DNA of 32,618 bases. Source: an uncultured Mailhella sp. GTDB taxonomy: Bacteria; Desulfobacterota; Desulfovibrionia; Desulfovibrionales; Desulfovibrionaceae. Positions 8,304-16,495 of the stretch are shown in pieces (positions within the stretch are counted from its first letter, which is position 1; each line of letters opens with the position of its first letter). The notes beneath the pieces are model-generated. The model ran no database searches and was not told the origin of the DNA. It was given only the letters and a program-made list of their open reading frames with translations. The translations under genes and the position numbers were made by a program. Location: assembly GCA_910577155.1 (NCBI GenBank), contig CAJTMS010000018.1:1-32618 (forward strand). The letters are read 5' to 3'.

Positions 8304-9080
8304 ATGAAACAACATCTTCATGTTGCCTTTTCTTTTTTAACCGTTCTCATACAAGGAAGAGAATATTCTGATGCTGCCATGCAAAAGAGTATTTATTATT
8401 ATCCTTTTGTGGGTGCTGTTATTTTTTTTCTTTCCGGCATTATTTCGCTTTTTTTTCTCACATGCTTCAATAATTACCTTCTTGCCGCCCTTGCCTTTCT
8501 TGCTTGTGAATGTATCCTTATCCGCGGGCTTCATCATGACGGACTGGCTGATATTGCCGATGCCGTGGGAAGCGGAAAAACCGGGAAAGAATTCAGAACT
8601 GTTTTAAAAGACAGCAGAATTGGCTCTTTTGGTGTCATTGCCCTTCTTCTCTATTTTCTTTTTGGGAGTGTCATATTGAGCCAACTTATTGAATTTAATG
8701 ATAAAGCAAATGATATTTATCTTTTTATTCCCCAAATGATCTTTGCCGGATGCTGGAGCAGGTTAGGTTTATTAACACTGCCGCTTATCAGTACCTGCTA
8801 TGACCCCCAAGAGCAAAAAATTTCCTTGGCAAAAATTCTTTTTGCAAATTTTCAACCTAAATACTTCGTTATCTGGTATCTTGCCATTTTTTTGGTTTCA
8901 GCCTTATATTTCAATGCCGAACTGCCCATTCTTTGCACAACGTTTTCCGTTCTTTCCACAATTCCCTTATACAAATCGGCAAAGAAGGAAAATGGCTATA
9001 ATGGAGATTTTTTAGGTGCAAACTGCCTTTTGTGGGAACTTTGCTCCTTTCTTTCCCTGCTCCTTTATTATCAACATTAA
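8304..9080 (+). CDS. cobS: Adenosylcobinamide-GDP ribazoletransferase CobS
   Basis: Integral membrane enzyme that joins adenosylcobinamide-GDP and alpha-ribazole (phosphate) in the last steps of cobamide assembly. The 258-aa protein has five to six hydrophobic segments and the CobS signature GLHHDGLADIADAVG (75-89), whose acidic residues bind Mg2+. The N-terminal FSFLTVL and PFVGAVI (34-40) also fit the family. It begins about 60 bases after rex, behind a terminator, so it probably has its own promoter, which I could not place with confidence. With the cbiA-type gene at 4242 it shows that cobamide synthesis genes are scattered in this genome rather than in one operon. Confidence 0.9.
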   Translation: MKQHLHVAFSFLTVLIQGREYSDAAMQKSIYYYPFVGAVIFFLSGIISLFFLTCFNNYLLAALAFLACECILIRGLHHDGLADIADAVGSGKTGKEFRTVLKDSRIGSFGVIALLLYFLFGSVILSQLIEFNDKANDIYLFIPQMIFAGCWSRLGLLTLPLISTCYDPQEQKISLAKILFANFQPKYFVIWYLAIFLVSALYFNAELPILCTTFSVLSTIPLYKSAKKENGYNGDFLGANCLLWELCSFLSLLLYYQH

Positions 9081-9155
9081 ATTATTTCTTGAAAAATTAC
9101 CAAATATCCTTTCACAAGACTTGCTTTTTGTTCCGCCTTGTGTTATTTAAACGGC

Positions 9156-9386
9156 ATGGAACTTTTAGAACTTTTAGAAAACCGTATCGATGCATTATTT
9201 GCAGAAATTGAACGATTAAGAACAGAAAATGCTGTTTTACAAGATCAATTATCTTCTTGTGAACAAAAATTATTTGAAAGTTCTCAATATATTGATGCTC
9301 TCAAGCACGAACAGCAAAACGCAGAATTTGTCAAAGAACGTCTTGAAGCATTAATGCAAAGAATTGAAACTGTTTTATCAAAATAA
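9156..9386 (+). CDS. Small coiled-coil protein upstream of zapA (ZapB/TIGR02449-like)
   Basis: A 76-aa protein predicted to be almost entirely coiled coil, with heptad-spaced leucines from MELLELLENRIDAL through ERLRTENAVLQDQL to ERLEALMQRIETVL. Similar short coiled-coil genes precede zapA in many proteobacteria and are annotated as ZapB-like or TIGR02449 proteins. A role with ZapA at the division ring is inferred only from position and fold. I chose the ATG at 9156; an in-frame TTG at 9138 would add six residues not typical of the family. No strong SD is visible. The next gene starts nine bases after its stop. Confidence 0.65.
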   Translation: MELLELLENRIDALFAEIERLRTENAVLQDQLSSCEQKLFESSQYIDALKHEQQNAEFVKERLEALMQRIETVLSK

Positions 9387-9395
9387 ATCAATTTT

Positions 9396-9677
9396 ATGCA
9401 AGAATATATCCTCAATGCTTTTGACCTCGTGAATGTATCATTCAGAACTGAGGCAGGTAACGATAGGGTTCATAAAGCCCATGAATATGCTCAAAGCCTT
9501 TATGAAGAACTAAAAGTACATGGCGGTAATCTTACCCGTGACAGATTATTGGCAATTTTGCTCTTAGGTATTACTGATGATTTATTGCAGCAAAAAGGGA
9601 AACTGGAGGATTTAAACAACTCTTTGCTCTCTTTGCTGAAAAAAATAGATGACTGTATTCCTGATAACCCAAAATAG
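9396..9677 (+). CDS. zapA: Cell division protein ZapA
   Basis: ZapA (93 aa) binds FtsZ filaments and cross-links them at the Z-ring in the cytoplasm. The N-terminal globular part contains the family pattern (DLVNVSFRTEAGNDRVHKAHEY at about 10-31, the counterpart of the drive towards Y-x-I-x-xxEDxxxLxxxAxxV), then a helix RDRLLAILLLGITDDLL (about 48-64) and a short coiled coil to residue 86. Its place just upstream of 6S RNA is a classic proteobacterial arrangement (zapA-ssrS) and supports the call. Confidence 0.82.
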   Translation: MQEYILNAFDLVNVSFRTEAGNDRVHKAHEYAQSLYEELKVHGGNLTRDRLLAILLLGITDDLLQQKGKLEDLNNSLLSLLKKIDDCIPDNPK

Positions 9678-9687
9678 GTTATTTGAA

Positions 9688-9870
9688 ATATATCCCCTGA
9701 GATGTACGTGGTACAATTCAATGGTGCCGGCCGTACAAGCGATTTTAGGGAGTTGATAGACAAAATGGTGTGCATGCCTTTTTATAAGGAAGCCTGAAGT
9801 TTTGCTGATATTCCCACCCTGGCAAGCCAGGTCACGTGCCCTTATTGGTCACGGCATCTTGGGGTCTTCA
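9688..9870 (+). ncRNA. ssrS: 6S RNA (SsrS)
   Basis: Non-coding RNA that mimics an open promoter and binds sigma70 RNA polymerase. No ORF covers the region. The 5' end CCCCTGAGATG (9694-9704) pairs with the 3' end CATCTTGGGG (9855-9864): CCCC-GGGG and GAGATG-CATCTT with one bulged T, then CGTG-CACG inside. This closing stem has the same sequence core (CTGAGATG ... CATCT..GG) as E. coli 6S. The central part contains the expected A-rich and internal-loop segments plus AAGCCTGAAGTTTTGCTG, close to the E. coli AAGCCTTAAAACTGCGA. Length about 180 nt and location between zapA and the next gene also match. Ends are estimates to within about five bases. Confidence 0.88.
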
Positions 9871-9923
9871 CTTTATAATCCATCTTTTCTCTCGTCTGAA
9901 CATACCTTGGACAATATGCTCAT

Positions 9924-9954
9924 AATCAAGTGTTATCGCTTGATTTTATTTTTT
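9924..9954 (+). terminator. Terminator downstream of 6S RNA, before rny
   Basis: A 9-bp stem AATCAAGTG (9924-9932) with CGCTTGATT (9937-9945), one T-G pair, loop TTAT, and the tail TTATTTTTT. It can end the 6S precursor; the 54 bases between the mature 6S end and the stem are presumably trimmed. Confidence 0.75.
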
Positions 9955-9980
9955 AAAGGCTTTTTTATAAAGAGGGAAAA

Positions 9981-11543
9981 ATGTACATTTTATCATTATC
10001 CGTGAGTATTGTCCTCACTGCCATTGTCGGAATTTTAGTCGGCTGCTTTATCCAAAACAGAATGACAGCCAAACGTTTAGGCGATGCAAAGGATTTGGCA
10101 ACACGCATTATCAACGAGGCAAGAAAAGAGGCTTCAGCCCAGAAAAAAGAATTATTAGTCCAATGCCAAGATGAAATCTTACAGCAAAAAAAGGCAATGG
10201 AAATGGAATATCGGGAACAGGAACGGGAAATTAAAAACCGTGAGCGCAAAGTTCAGGACCTCACCGAAAGACTGGATGAAAAAATTGAACGGGTTACCAA
10301 AAAAGAAGATGAAATTATTGCCTTAGAGAAAGAACAGGCAGTAAAAGAACGCCAATTAGGAGAAAAAGAGGCTGAATTACAAGCACTTATGGACGAACAG
10401 GAACGCAAGCTCCAAGAAGTTTGCGGACTGACCGTAGAAGAAGCTAAAGCCCGTTTATTCCAAGAAATTGAAGCAAGAACACGGCACGAAGCAGCCCATA
10501 TTATTCGCGTTATTGAAACAGAAGCAAAAGAAAACGCTGACAGAAAAGCAAAAGAAATCATTGCCGGAGCCATTCAGCGTTATGCAGGTGATTATGTGGG
10601 CGAACAAACGGTTACCGCCGTGCCGCTTCCCAGTGAGGATATGAAAGGACGCATTATTGGTCGTGAAGGAAGAAATATCCGTGCCATTGAAGCTGCCACC
10701 GGCGTTGACCTCATTATTGATGACACCCCTGAAACCGTTATTTTATCAGCCTATAGCCCCATGCGCCGTCAAGTAGCCCGCATGGCACTTGAACGCCTTA
10801 TCCAAGACGGCAGAATACACCCTGCCCGCATTGAAGATATTGTGTTAAAATGCGAAGAAGAACTTGACGTCCAAGTCAGAGAAGTAGGCGAACAGGCAAC
10901 CTTTGATGCCGGCGTCCATGGTATCCACCCTGAAATTGTACGCTTGCTGGGACAATTAAAATACAGAACAAGTTTTACGCAAAACGTTTTGCAGCACTCT
11001 TTGGAAGTTTCTGCACTTTGCGGCATGATGGCGTCAGAGCTTGGTATGGATGTTAAAAAAGCAAAACGTGCAGGCTTGCTGCATGATATTGGCAAGGCTG
11101 TTGACCATGAAGTGGAAGGTTCCCATGCTCTCATTGGTGCTGATATTGCAAAAAAATACGGTGAAAGCAAAGAAATTATCCATGCTATTGCTGCTCACCA
11201 TGAAGACCAGCACCCTGAAACGGCTCTTGCTGTTCTTGTACAGGCTGCGGACTCTTTATCCGCTGCCCGTCCCGGTGCTCGCAAGGAGCTTATGGAAAGC
11301 TATGTAAAGCGCCTTGAAGAGCTGGAAAGTATTGCAACAGATTTTGACGGCGTGTCAAAAGCCTATGCAATTCAGGCAGGACGTGAACTTCGGGTTATGG
11401 TTAATTCCGATAACATTGATGATGACAGAGCTTATTTACTCTGTAAAGATATTGTGGCAAAAATTGAAGAAACACTCACGTACCCGGGACAAATCCGCGT
11501 TACCGTTATCAGGGAACGCCGTGCTGTTTCTTTTGCCCGCTAA
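9981..11543 (+). CDS. rny: Ribonuclease Y
   Basis: Membrane-bound endoribonuclease that initiates mRNA decay. The 520-aa protein has a single N-terminal membrane helix (about 4-24), a long Lys/Glu-rich coiled coil (about 30-200), a KH RNA-binding domain with GRIIGREGRNIRAIE (223-237), and an HD domain. The catalytic metal pair is His368-Asp369 in LLHDIGK, with HSLEVS (339-344) and AAHHED (404-409) as further HD-family residues. Length matches typical RNase Y (about 520). Good SD AGAGGG at 9971-9976. RNase Y is absent from enterics but common in Gram-positives and Desulfovibrio-type bacteria. Placing it next to 6S RNA puts two RNA-control genes together. Confidence 0.96.
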   Translation: MYILSLSVSIVLTAIVGILVGCFIQNRMTAKRLGDAKDLATRIINEARKEASAQKKELLVQCQDEILQQKKAMEMEYREQEREIKNRERKVQDLTERLDEKIERVTKKEDEIIALEKEQAVKERQLGEKEAELQALMDEQERKLQEVCGLTVEEAKARLFQEIEARTRHEAAHIIRVIETEAKENADRKAKEIIAGAIQRYAGDYVGEQTVTAVPLPSEDMKGRIIGREGRNIRAIEAATGVDLIIDDTPETVILSAYSPMRRQVARMALERLIQDGRIHPARIEDIVLKCEEELDVQVREVGEQATFDAGVHGIHPEIVRLLGQLKYRTSFTQNVLQHSLEVSALCGMMASELGMDVKKAKRAGLLHDIGKAVDHEVEGSHALIGADIAKKYGESKEIIHAIAAHHEDQHPETALAVLVQAADSLSAARPGARKELMESYVKRLEELESIATDFDGVSKAYAIQAGRELRVMVNSDNIDDDRAYLLCKDIVAKIEETLTYPGQIRVTVIRERRAVSFAR

Positions 11544-11567
11544 TCTTTTGCATGCAGCAGGATATAT

Positions 11568-11954
11568 ATGGAAATTCCTTTTAAACCGGATTTTGAAAAA
11601 GGCAACGGTCTGATTACCGTTGCCGTGCAAGATATTCATTCCAATGAAGTCATTATGCTTGCCTATATGAATCAAGAGGCTTTTGAAAAAACCCTTGAAA
11701 CAGGCGAAGCACACTATTACAGCCGAAGCAGAAAAAAACTTTGGCATAAAGGGGAAAGTTCCGGGCATGTACAAAAAGTTCATGCCATTCGCCTTGATTG
11801 CGACAGTGATGCACTGTTATTAAAAGTGGAGCAAATTGGTAATATTGCCTGCCACGAAGGCTATCATTCCTGCTTTTTCAGAGAATGGAAAAACGGTACT
11901 GTATCCTATTGCTTTAAACAATTGAAAGATCCTGCATTAATATACAACAAATAA
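11568..11954 (+). CDS. hisI: Phosphoribosyl-AMP cyclohydrolase HisI
   Basis: Cytoplasmic enzyme of step three of histidine synthesis, opening the purine ring of phosphoribosyl-AMP. The 128-aa monofunctional form contains YYSRSRKKLWHKGESSGH (50-67), the Mg2+ triad Asp77, Asp79, Asp81, and zinc cysteines Cys78, Cys95 and Cys102 (ACHEGYHSCF). There is no fused HisE domain, so a separate hisE must exist. SD-like CAGGA at 11558-11562. It is 10 bases from hisG and surely co-transcribed with it. Confidence 0.95.
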   Translation: MEIPFKPDFEKGNGLITVAVQDIHSNEVIMLAYMNQEAFEKTLETGEAHYYSRSRKKLWHKGESSGHVQKVHAIRLDCDSDALLLKVEQIGNIACHEGYHSCFFREWKNGTVSYCFKQLKDPALIYNK

Positions 11955-11964
11955 AGAGGAAACT

Positions 11965-12861
11965 ATGCCTACTCAGCTCAAACTCGGAATTCCTAAAGGT
12001 TCCCTTGAAGATTCTACTATTTCACTTTTTGACCGTGCAGGTTGGAAAATCCGTAAGCATGTCCGCAATTATTTTCCCGATATTGACGATCCTGAAATTA
12101 CTGCCCGCCTCTGCCGTGTACAGGAAATTCCGCAGTATATCCAAGACGGTGTCCTTGACCTTGCTCTGACCGGCAAAGATTGGATTGAAGAAATGGGCGT
12201 TGATATTGAAAACGAAACATCTCCTGTTATCCGCATTGCAGATCTTGTCTATTCCAAAGTTTCCAACAGACCGGCCCGCTGGGTGCTTGCCGTTGCAGGT
12301 GATTCCCCGTATCAAAAGCCTGAGGATTTAAAAGGTAAACGCATTTCCACAGAGCTCAAAGGTGTTACCCAAAAATATTTTGATAAATTGGGTATTCCCG
12401 TGCAAATCAATTATTCATGGGGCGCAACGGAAGCAAAAGTAGTGGAAGGGCTGGCAGATGCCATTGTGGAAGTAACAGAAACCGAAACAACCATAAAAGC
12501 CCATAACTTACGGGTCATTGATGAAGTTTTTGTAACGAATACCGTACTTATTGCCAACAAAAACGCGTATAGCGACCCCGTAAAACGCAAAAAAATTGAA
12601 CAAATCAGCCTTCTTTTGCAGGGTGCATTAAAAGCGGAATCCCTTGTCGCTTTAAAAATGAACGCTCCTGCTGCAAAATTGGACGATATTCTTGCCCTGC
12701 TTCCTGCCCTCAACTCCCCAACTGTGGCAAATTTGAAAAACAGCGATTGGCTTGCTTTGGAAACAGTTGTGAATAAAGATTTAGTCAGAGATTTAATCCC
12801 TCAGCTGAGGGAAAAAGGTGCGGAAGGCATTTTAGAATACGCCCTGAATAAAGTAATCTAA
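11965..12861 (+). CDS. hisG: ATP phosphoribosyltransferase HisG (long form)
   Basis: First enzyme of histidine synthesis, joining ATP and PRPP. The 298-aa length indicates the long homohexameric form with a C-terminal ACT-like regulatory domain (about 225-298), which is feedback-inhibited by histidine and needs no HisZ. Recognisable parts are the start LKLGIPKGSLEDSTISLF (5-22), DLALTGKDWIEE (67-78) and the PRPP loop region EGLADAIVEVTETETT (about 161-176). Strong SD AGAGGA at 11955-11960. The pair hisI-hisG plus the PHP-type histidinol phosphatase at 23977 shows that histidine genes are dispersed. Confidence 0.96.
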   Translation: MPTQLKLGIPKGSLEDSTISLFDRAGWKIRKHVRNYFPDIDDPEITARLCRVQEIPQYIQDGVLDLALTGKDWIEEMGVDIENETSPVIRIADLVYSKVSNRPARWVLAVAGDSPYQKPEDLKGKRISTELKGVTQKYFDKLGIPVQINYSWGATEAKVVEGLADAIVEVTETETTIKAHNLRVIDEVFVTNTVLIANKNAYSDPVKRKKIEQISLLLQGALKAESLVALKMNAPAAKLDDILALLPALNSPTVANLKNSDWLALETVVNKDLVRDLIPQLREKGAEGILEYALNKVI

Positions 12862-12904
12862 AAAAATGCTTTTTAAATATTTCCAATAATAATTGCAGCG
12901 TTAC

Positions 12905-12956
12905 AGGAAGAGAACTTTCTCAAAAGTTTTCTCCCTGCACCCTCTCTTAAAACTTT
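12905..12956. repeat. Intergenic inverted repeat resembling a dispersed Desulfovibrionaceae element
   Basis: GAGAACTTT (12910-12918) pairs with AAAGTTTTCTC (12922-12932) with one bulged T, followed by CCCTGCACCCTCTCTTAAAACTTTTT. The AGTT-TTCTCC-GCACCC-AAAACTTTTT layout recalls short hairpin repeats that I associate with intergenic regions of Desulfovibrio-type genomes. Copy number cannot be judged from one window. Confidence 0.35.
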
Positions 12957-12984
12957 TTAATATAAAACCGTATAAATATAAAAG

Positions 12985-13038
12985 TGTACTGCACCCCATT
13001 TTTTGGACAAAACAAAATCCATGAATGGGGCTTTTTTC
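12985..13038 (+). terminator. Terminator-like hairpin overlapping a possible IS3-family end
   Basis: CCCCATT (12994-13000) pairs with AATGGGG (13024-13030), an inner TGGA (13004-13007) pairs with TCCA (13018-13021), and CTTTTTTC follows at 13031-13038, so it can end hisG transcription. The first 25 bases (12985-13009, starting TGTACTGCACCCC and ending TTGGACA) look like the terminal inverted repeat of IS3/IS150-type elements. No transposase and no opposite end are present, so at most a remnant. Confidence 0.5.
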
Positions 13039-13158
13039 AGGCAAAAAATTTTCCTCAAACATGAAGATAACATATTGTAATAGCAATCTTTTAATTTGCT
13101 TTACTCAAGCCTTGATTTAGCGTAAAGTAAATTCCTAAAACAATTTTAACATTCTTTT

Positions 13159-14178
13159 ATGAATACAAAAACCGCTTTTTCAACTACGCTCACCTTTGAC
13201 GATCCGCTGATAGCCCAAGAACTTTTTGGACCATTAGAGCTTCATTTAAAAGAATTGAGCAGCTATTCAGGTGCCAGTTTCAGCACAAGGGGAACAGAAC
13301 TCTTTATTGACGCCAATTCCGTTCAGGAACAGGAGCAATTGGCCTTTCTTTTTGCCAAATGTTATGAAAGCCTGCAAAAAGGGCAAAATCTGGATTCCCA
13401 TGCTCTGATTGATGCCTATATCCAATTAAAAGCAAACTCATCGGAAAAAGACCTTTTTCCTGAAACGAATTCCCTTATTACGCCGCGAAAAACCATTACA
13501 GCCCGCAATAATTCCCAACGAAAATTTCTTGATTTAATCCGTGAAAAGGAAATGATTTTTGCAACAGGTCCGGCAGGAACAGGGAAAAGTTATTTAGCTG
13601 TTGCAGCAGCAGTTTCCATGCTTCAGGCTAAGCGGGTTAAAAAAATTATTTTAACCCGTCCGGCTGTGGAAGCAGGAGAAAAGCTTGGTTTTCTCCCTGG
13701 AGATATGGAAGAAAAAATCAATCCTTATTTACGTCCGCTCTATGATGCCTTAGGGGATATGCTGGGTACCGCTCAGCTCATTGCCAAACAGGAAAGCGGG
13801 CAAATTGAAGTTGCCCCGCTGGCATTTATGCGCGGCAGGACGCTCAATGAGGCCTTCCTTATTCTTGACGAAGCACAAAATACTACCCGTGAACAAATGA
13901 AAATGTTTCTTACCCGCATGGGCTATGGCTCTCGGGCAATTATTACGGGGGACTTGACGCAGATAGATTTACCCCCAATCCATATCAGTCAATTGGAAGA
14001 GGGCGAAAAAAAAGGCGAAACACGCTCAGGTCTTGTGCACGCCCTCAAACTTTTAAAACATATTCCGGAAATTGGATTTATCCATTTCAAAAAAAGCGAT
14101 GTTGTCCGTCACCCGCTTGTGGGGCAGATTGTTGACGCTTACGACATCTATGACAATATTAAAAATGACGAAAGATAA
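13159..14178 (+). CDS. ybeZ: PhoH-like ATPase (YbeZ)
   Basis: Cytoplasmic P-loop ATPase that partners YbeY in RNA and ribosome maturation. The 339-aa protein has a weakly conserved N-terminal part (about 1-110) and a RecA/helicase-like core with Walker A GPAGTGKS (137-144), LTRPAVEAGEKLGFLPGD (about 165-182), Walker B LILDEAQN (234-241) and ITGDLTQIDLP. These are diagnostic for PhoH. It heads a block phoH-(7TM-HD)-ybeY-era that is conserved in many bacteria and linked to 16S rRNA processing. No clear SD precedes the ATG at 13159; an inverted repeat and a weak promoter-like sequence lie just upstream. Its end overlaps the next gene by 14 bases. Confidence 0.94.
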   Translation: MNTKTAFSTTLTFDDPLIAQELFGPLELHLKELSSYSGASFSTRGTELFIDANSVQEQEQLAFLFAKCYESLQKGQNLDSHALIDAYIQLKANSSEKDLFPETNSLITPRKTITARNNSQRKFLDLIREKEMIFATGPAGTGKSYLAVAAAVSMLQAKRVKKIILTRPAVEAGEKLGFLPGDMEEKINPYLRPLYDALGDMLGTAQLIAKQESGQIEVAPLAFMRGRTLNEAFLILDEAQNTTREQMKMFLTRMGYGSRAIITGDLTQIDLPPIHISQLEEGEKKGETRSGLVHALKLLKHIPEIGFIHFKKSDVVRHPLVGQIVDAYDIYDNIKNDER

Positions 14179-16495
14179 TCAATTAAGTTTAAGCAAACTC
14201 TTTGCCCATATCAAAGGCATGCTTTTATACCATGACCATGGGTATGGCATGGCTGCATTAGCTGCCACTGCCCTTTTGCTGGCATTTTTAATAGGTATGC
14301 CCTCTACGGAAAATCCCGCTCTTTTTGTTGCAGGGGAAATTGCCGATAAAACCGTTATTGCAAAACGGGATTTTTTAGTTGAAGATGAAGAGGGAACAAA
14401 ACTTCGCCGCGACAAAATCAGAGCTATCCAGCCCCTTGTTTTTAACTATAACCGCGAAGTGGCTACCCATGTCCGCGAAAATATCCTCAATCTGCTTCAC
14501 ACTATCAACACCTTTTCCATTTATCATGATATAGACGGCTTAGAAAAAATCCAAAAACAATTTAATTCCACCTATAATACTGCCATTACCCTCGAGGAAT
14601 TTAAAGCCCTTGCCGCTGCAAAAACACAGGATTTTGCTTTTGACAATCTTCTGCCTTGGATTGATTCAAGGCTTTCTGACGGTATTTTGGCAGACAGCAG
14701 AATTTTATATAATACACCTAATTCAATTTTAATCCTTGATTCCCAAACATTTATGGAACACTTGCGTCCTACGGGTACCGGGCTTATTGATTTGCCTTCC
14801 CTGACCGTTGCCATGGGCAATCAAATCAGAGCCAATATGGATATTTCCGAGGATTCCAAGCAGGCACTTTTAAAAATTTTCCCGCATTTTCTTGCTCCTA
14901 CCCTGTCCCTCAATCAGGAAGCGACCAATGAAAAAACAAAAGCAGTGCTGGACACCATAAAACCTATTTATCTTCAGGTTCATAAAGGGGAAATTATTGT
15001 CCGTGAAGGAGAAATTGTCACCCGTGATGCACAAATCAAAATGCAGGCTATTTTCAACAGTGCAAGTACGAATTTCAATTACCATAAAGCAGGCGGAACC
15101 TTTCTTCTCAGCTTGATTATGTTTCTGGGGCTTTTTATGACCCCGTCAGGACAGAAAGGACGCATTTTACACAGCAAAGATCAAGTTTTCATTGCCATTA
15201 TTTTAGCTTTTGTGGGACTTGGTGCAGGCATTCTTGCTCTTGTGACCAAAAACCTTTCTTCAGAAATTTCTCTCAGCCTGCTTGCCTATGCGTTTCCGGT
15301 ATCAGGTTTTGCGGGGCTTGCCGTACTTATTTTTGCCGCCAGACGATACTGTGTCATCGGCTTTTTGGTTTCTTTTTACTGCAGTTTGCTTTTTCAGGGT
15401 GATGTTGCGCTTTTCCTTTTTTATTTTACCAGCTCCATGATAAATACATGGCTTATTTTACGCTCTCAATCCCGTCAGGATGTTGTGTGGAGTGTTCTTC
15501 CTCTCTTCATTGCCCTGCTCATTTCCGGTTTTTCTTCTGCCCTTATTATGGGTTTAAATCCTGCACAATACCTTACTCTTTGTTATTTTTTGGCTGCCAA
15601 TGCCATTTTATCCATTGTTATCCTTTTTACCCTCAGTCCTATTTTGGAAATGATGTTTGGCTATACCACCCGTTTCCGTCTTATGGAACTCATGAACCTT
15701 GATCATCCGCTTTTGCAGCGGCTTATGATGGAAACACCCGGCACCTATCACCATAGTCTTGTTGTTTCCAACCTTGTTGAAACAGGGGCAAAAGCCATTG
15801 GGGCAAACAGTCTGCTTGCCAAGGTCGGGGCACTCTACCATGACATCGGCAAACTCGGTCACCCCCATTATTTTATTGAAAACCAATTTGACGGCATTAA
15901 TCCGCATAATAAGCTTTCTCCGCGCATGAGCTGTTTGATTATTTTCTCCCATGTCAAATACGGGCTTGAGCTTGCAGAACTGCATAAGCTTGGCAAAGAA
16001 ATCACCGATATGATTTGCCAGCATCACGGCACACGGATGCCCATGTATTTTTATAATAAATCCGTCAAATTAGGGGAAAATCCAAAAGAAGCGGATTTTC
16101 GCTATGCCGGACCGCGCCCCCAGACAAAAGAAGCAGCCATTCTCATGATGGCAGATACCTTGGAAGCGGCTGTTCGTTCCCTGCCTGACCCGAGTTCCGC
16201 CCGTATCAGCAGTACTGTTGAAACGCTCATCAAAAATATCTATGCCGAAGGACAATTTGATGAGGCAGATTTAACATTTAAAGATTTAAGCAAACTTATT
16301 GACGGCTTTACACGAATGTTAATCGCTCTCAACCACCAGCGGATTAACTACCAAAATATCAAAGTCAATGAGACCAATTCCGCAAAAGAAGACGAACAAA
16401 AAGATAAAAATCCTGAACAAAAAGACAAGAAAACCGAACAAACAGATGATACTCAAAAAAATCAGGAACATACTCATTCCCATGAAGAAAAATAA
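14165..16495 (+). CDS. 7TM-HD phosphohydrolase (PgpH-like, probable c-di-AMP phosphodiesterase)
   Basis: Membrane HD-domain protein of about 776 aa from the ATG at 14165. Order: one membrane helix (about 27-45), a large extracytoplasmic 7TMR-HDED domain (about 50-305), seven membrane helices (about 310-490), then a cytoplasmic HD domain. Metal residues are visible in TYHHSLVV (about 527-534) and LYHDIGKLGHPHYFIENQ (His559, Asp560), with CQHHGT and LMMADTLEAAVRS further on. In Firmicutes such PgpH proteins hydrolyse c-di-AMP; that activity is inferred here. A Lys/Glu/Gln tail of about 40 residues ends in a His-rich HTHSHEE. Earlier in-frame starts would run deep into phoH; 14165 gives a 14-base overlap and a normal N-terminus. 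The end overlaps ybeY by 14 bases. Confidence 0.88.
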   Translation: MTKDNQLSLSKLFAHIKGMLLYHDHGYGMAALAATALLLAFLIGMPSTENPALFVAGEIADKTVIAKRDFLVEDEEGTKLRRDKIRAIQPLVFNYNREVATHVRENILNLLHTINTFSIYHDIDGLEKIQKQFNSTYNTAITLEEFKALAAAKTQDFAFDNLLPWIDSRLSDGILADSRILYNTPNSILILDSQTFMEHLRPTGTGLIDLPSLTVAMGNQIRANMDISEDSKQALLKIFPHFLAPTLSLNQEATNEKTKAVLDTIKPIYLQVHKGEIIVREGEIVTRDAQIKMQAIFNSASTNFNYHKAGGTFLLSLIMFLGLFMTPSGQKGRILHSKDQVFIAIILAFVGLGAGILALVTKNLSSEISLSLLAYAFPVSGFAGLAVLIFAARRYCVIGFLVSFYCSLLFQGDVALFLFYFTSSMINTWLILRSQSRQDVVWSVLPLFIALLISGFSSALIMGLNPAQYLTLCYFLAANAILSIVILFTLSPILEMMFGYTTRFRLMELMNLDHPLLQRLMMETPGTYHHSLVVSNLVETGAKAIGANSLLAKVGALYHDIGKLGHPHYFIENQFDGINPHNKLSPRMSCLIIFSHVKYGLELAELHKLGKEITDMICQHHGTRMPMYFYNKSVKLGENPKEADFRYAGPRPQTKEAAILMMADTLEAAVRSLPDPSSARISSTVETLIKNIYAEGQFDEADLTFKDLSKLIDGFTRMLIALNHQRINYQNIKVNETNSAKEDEQKDKNPEQKDKKTEQTDDTQKNQEHTHSHEEK

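Noticed and set aside
7172..8304. Rex operator (TTGTGAA-N4-TTCACAA) near atpE, rex or cobS
   Set aside because: Only isolated half-sites were seen in the window (for example TTTCACAA near 9111); none forms the full palindrome.
12901..13086. A 61-residue minus-strand frame in the hisG-phoH gap
   Set aside because: It is a translation of the hairpin repeat and IS-like end; no start signal or known domain.
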